The translations under genes were made by a program, and so were the position numbers. From Alistipes communis (GTDB taxonomy: Bacteria > Bacteroidota > Bacteroidia > Bacteroidales > Rikenellaceae), in assembly GCF_006542665.1 (NCBI RefSeq), contig NZ_AP019735.1, positions 434,001-498,000 on the forward strand: a stretch of DNA of 64,000 bases. Reading direction: 5' to 3'. Below the pieces are notes generated by a model that saw only the letters and a list, made by a program, of their open reading frames with translations, searched no databases and was not told the DNA's origin. Below, in pieces: positions 63,281 to 64,000 of this stretch (position 1 is the stretch's first letter; every line of letters begins with the position of its first letter).

Positions 63281-64000
63281 ATGAAAAACGCACTCAAATT
63301 CCTCCCCCTGCTCCTGTTCCTGCCCCTCCTCGCATCCGGCCAGAAGCGGCTGAACGAAGTCGGCGCAGTCTACGGGGCCATCCGCTCGATGACGCCCGAA
63401 GCCTACAAGGAGGCGCACGACAAATACGGCATCCGCTGGATCGAAGCCTGGACGGGAAATCTGACCGGCGGCACCGAGGAGCAATACGACGCCTGGATCG
63501 AGCGGTTCAACAACGCCATGAAAGGCTCCGGACTGAAACTGTGGTCGGTACACCTCCCTTTCACGCGCAAGGCTCCGAACGACCTCTCGGACGACCGTCC
63601 CGAATGGCGTGAAGCGACGTTCAAAAACTGGATCGAGATTCTCGACCGCGCGACGCGCCTCGGCAAGTTCCGTGTAGTGGTGGTACACCCCAGCAGCGAA
63701 GCCCGGATCTCCGACGAGGAGCGTCCACGGCGACTCGAAAACCTCCGCGAAATGCTGTTGCGATTCATTCCGCTGGTGAAGGAGCGCTACAACGCGGCGG
63801 TGGCCGTCGAGGATCTTCCGCGCGGGTGTCTGGGCAACAGCAGCTCCGATTTCGAATGGCTCGTGGCCAACGTCCCCGACATCAAAATCTGCTACGACAC
63901 CAACCATCTGCTCGGCGAAGAGAGCCACGCCTTCGCGGAACGTTTCGCCCCCTACATCGCCAACATCCACGTCTCGGACTACGACGGAGTGGACGAACGC
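63281..64000 (+). CDS. Secreted sugar isomerase/epimerase-like TIM-barrel protein (cut by window edge)
   Basis: 240 codons are visible and the frame is open at the right edge. A signal peptide (ALKFLPLLLFLPLLASG) is followed by a xylose-isomerase-like (AP endonuclease 2) barrel: YGIRWIEAWTGNL, LWSVHLPFTRK, RVVVVHPSSEARIS, VAVEDLPRGCLG with a likely metal-binding Glu-Asp, and ICYDTNHLLGEESHAF. Such secreted isomerase-like proteins occur in PULs and may act on a released sugar. It continues the PUL 2 operon 9 bases after the lipoprotein gene. Confidence 0.8.
   Translation, partial: MKNALKFLPLLLFLPLLASGQKRLNEVGAVYGAIRSMTPEAYKEAHDKYGIRWIEAWTGNLTGGTEEQYDAWIERFNNAMKGSGLKLWSVHLPFTRKAPNDLSDDRPEWREATFKNWIEILDRATRLGKFRVVVVHPSSEARISDEERPRRLENLREMLLRFIPLVKERYNAAVAVEDLPRGCLGNSSSDFEWLVANVPDIKICYDTNHLLGEESHAFAERFAPYIANIHVSDYDGVDER

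Noticed and set aside
1..64000. tRNA, rRNA, complete insertion sequence, integrase or conjugation genes
   Set aside because: None could be recognised on either strand, although the island and the hsdS inversion model would lead one to expect a recombinase nearby.

Overview
The window is a chromosomal segment of a member of the Bacteroidota. Evidence for this is two complete SusC/SusD polysaccharide-utilisation loci (PULs), each with an ECF sigma / FecR anti-sigma pair, Bacteroidetes-type promoter boxes (TAnnTTTG) ahead of several genes, and weak Shine-Dalgarno signals. The GC-rich PULs alternating with AT-rich accessory DNA look most like Alistipes or another Rikenellaceae. That genus call is an inference; I had no alignment.

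Layout. (1) 1-9.8 kb, minus strand: a type I restriction-modification operon in the order XRE regulator, hsdR, GIY-YIG/RAMA-like protein, hsdM, DinD-RhuM protein, hsdS. It is followed by three extra hsdS half-genes in alternating orientation, joined by inverted repeats, which is the architecture of a phase-variable specificity locus. (2) 9.8-16.7 kb: more defence-type genes. These are a DUF2971 protein, a RecD-like helicase with a C-terminal nuclease-like domain, a truncated sacsin/Hsp90-like partner fused by deletion to a DUF234 ATPase remnant, and a HipBA module. (3) 16.8-24.7 kb: the most unusual part. A three-gene cassette (two calcineurin-like phosphoesterases and a ~440-residue protein of unknown family) occurs twice, as diverged inverted copies facing away from each other. 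Each copy has a matching promoter and a ~350-nt leader carrying a conserved stem-loop with a T-rich tail. A degraded third copy of the unknown gene lies at 40.0-41.3 kb. The 1.7 kb between the intact copies holds repeats but no convincing gene. (4) 24.9-27.1 kb: a DUF262/DUF1524 (GmrSD-like) protein and a gene remnant. (5) 27.2-39.6 kb, minus strand: PUL 1 (ECF sigma, FecR, SusC, SusD, secreted EEP phosphodiesterase, BACON/DUF5689 lipoprotein, GH3). (6) 39.6-47.2 kb: a nonsense-mutated HTH gene, the pseudogene copy, a large nuclease-STAND NTPase (Avs-like), and a second HipBA pair. (7) 47.3-52.8 kb: a 1636-residue exonuclease-RecQ-UvrD fusion, bracketed by two repeats (A and B) that also occur next to each other at 20.6-21.1 kb without the helicase. 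(8) 53.6 kb to the right edge, plus strand: PUL 2 (ECF sigma, FecR, SusC, SusD, GH20, lipoprotein, sugar isomerase-like protein, cut by the window).

How the genes fit together. Both PULs have SusC proteins with an N-terminal STN domain, so each can signal through its own FecR to its own ECF sigma when substrate binds. Use of host glycans is a reasonable guess, strengthened for PUL 2 by its GH20 hexosaminidase. The AT-rich stretches form a defence and toxin-antitoxin island with much gene decay, split by PUL 1. No tRNA, rRNA, CRISPR array, complete IS or integrase was seen.
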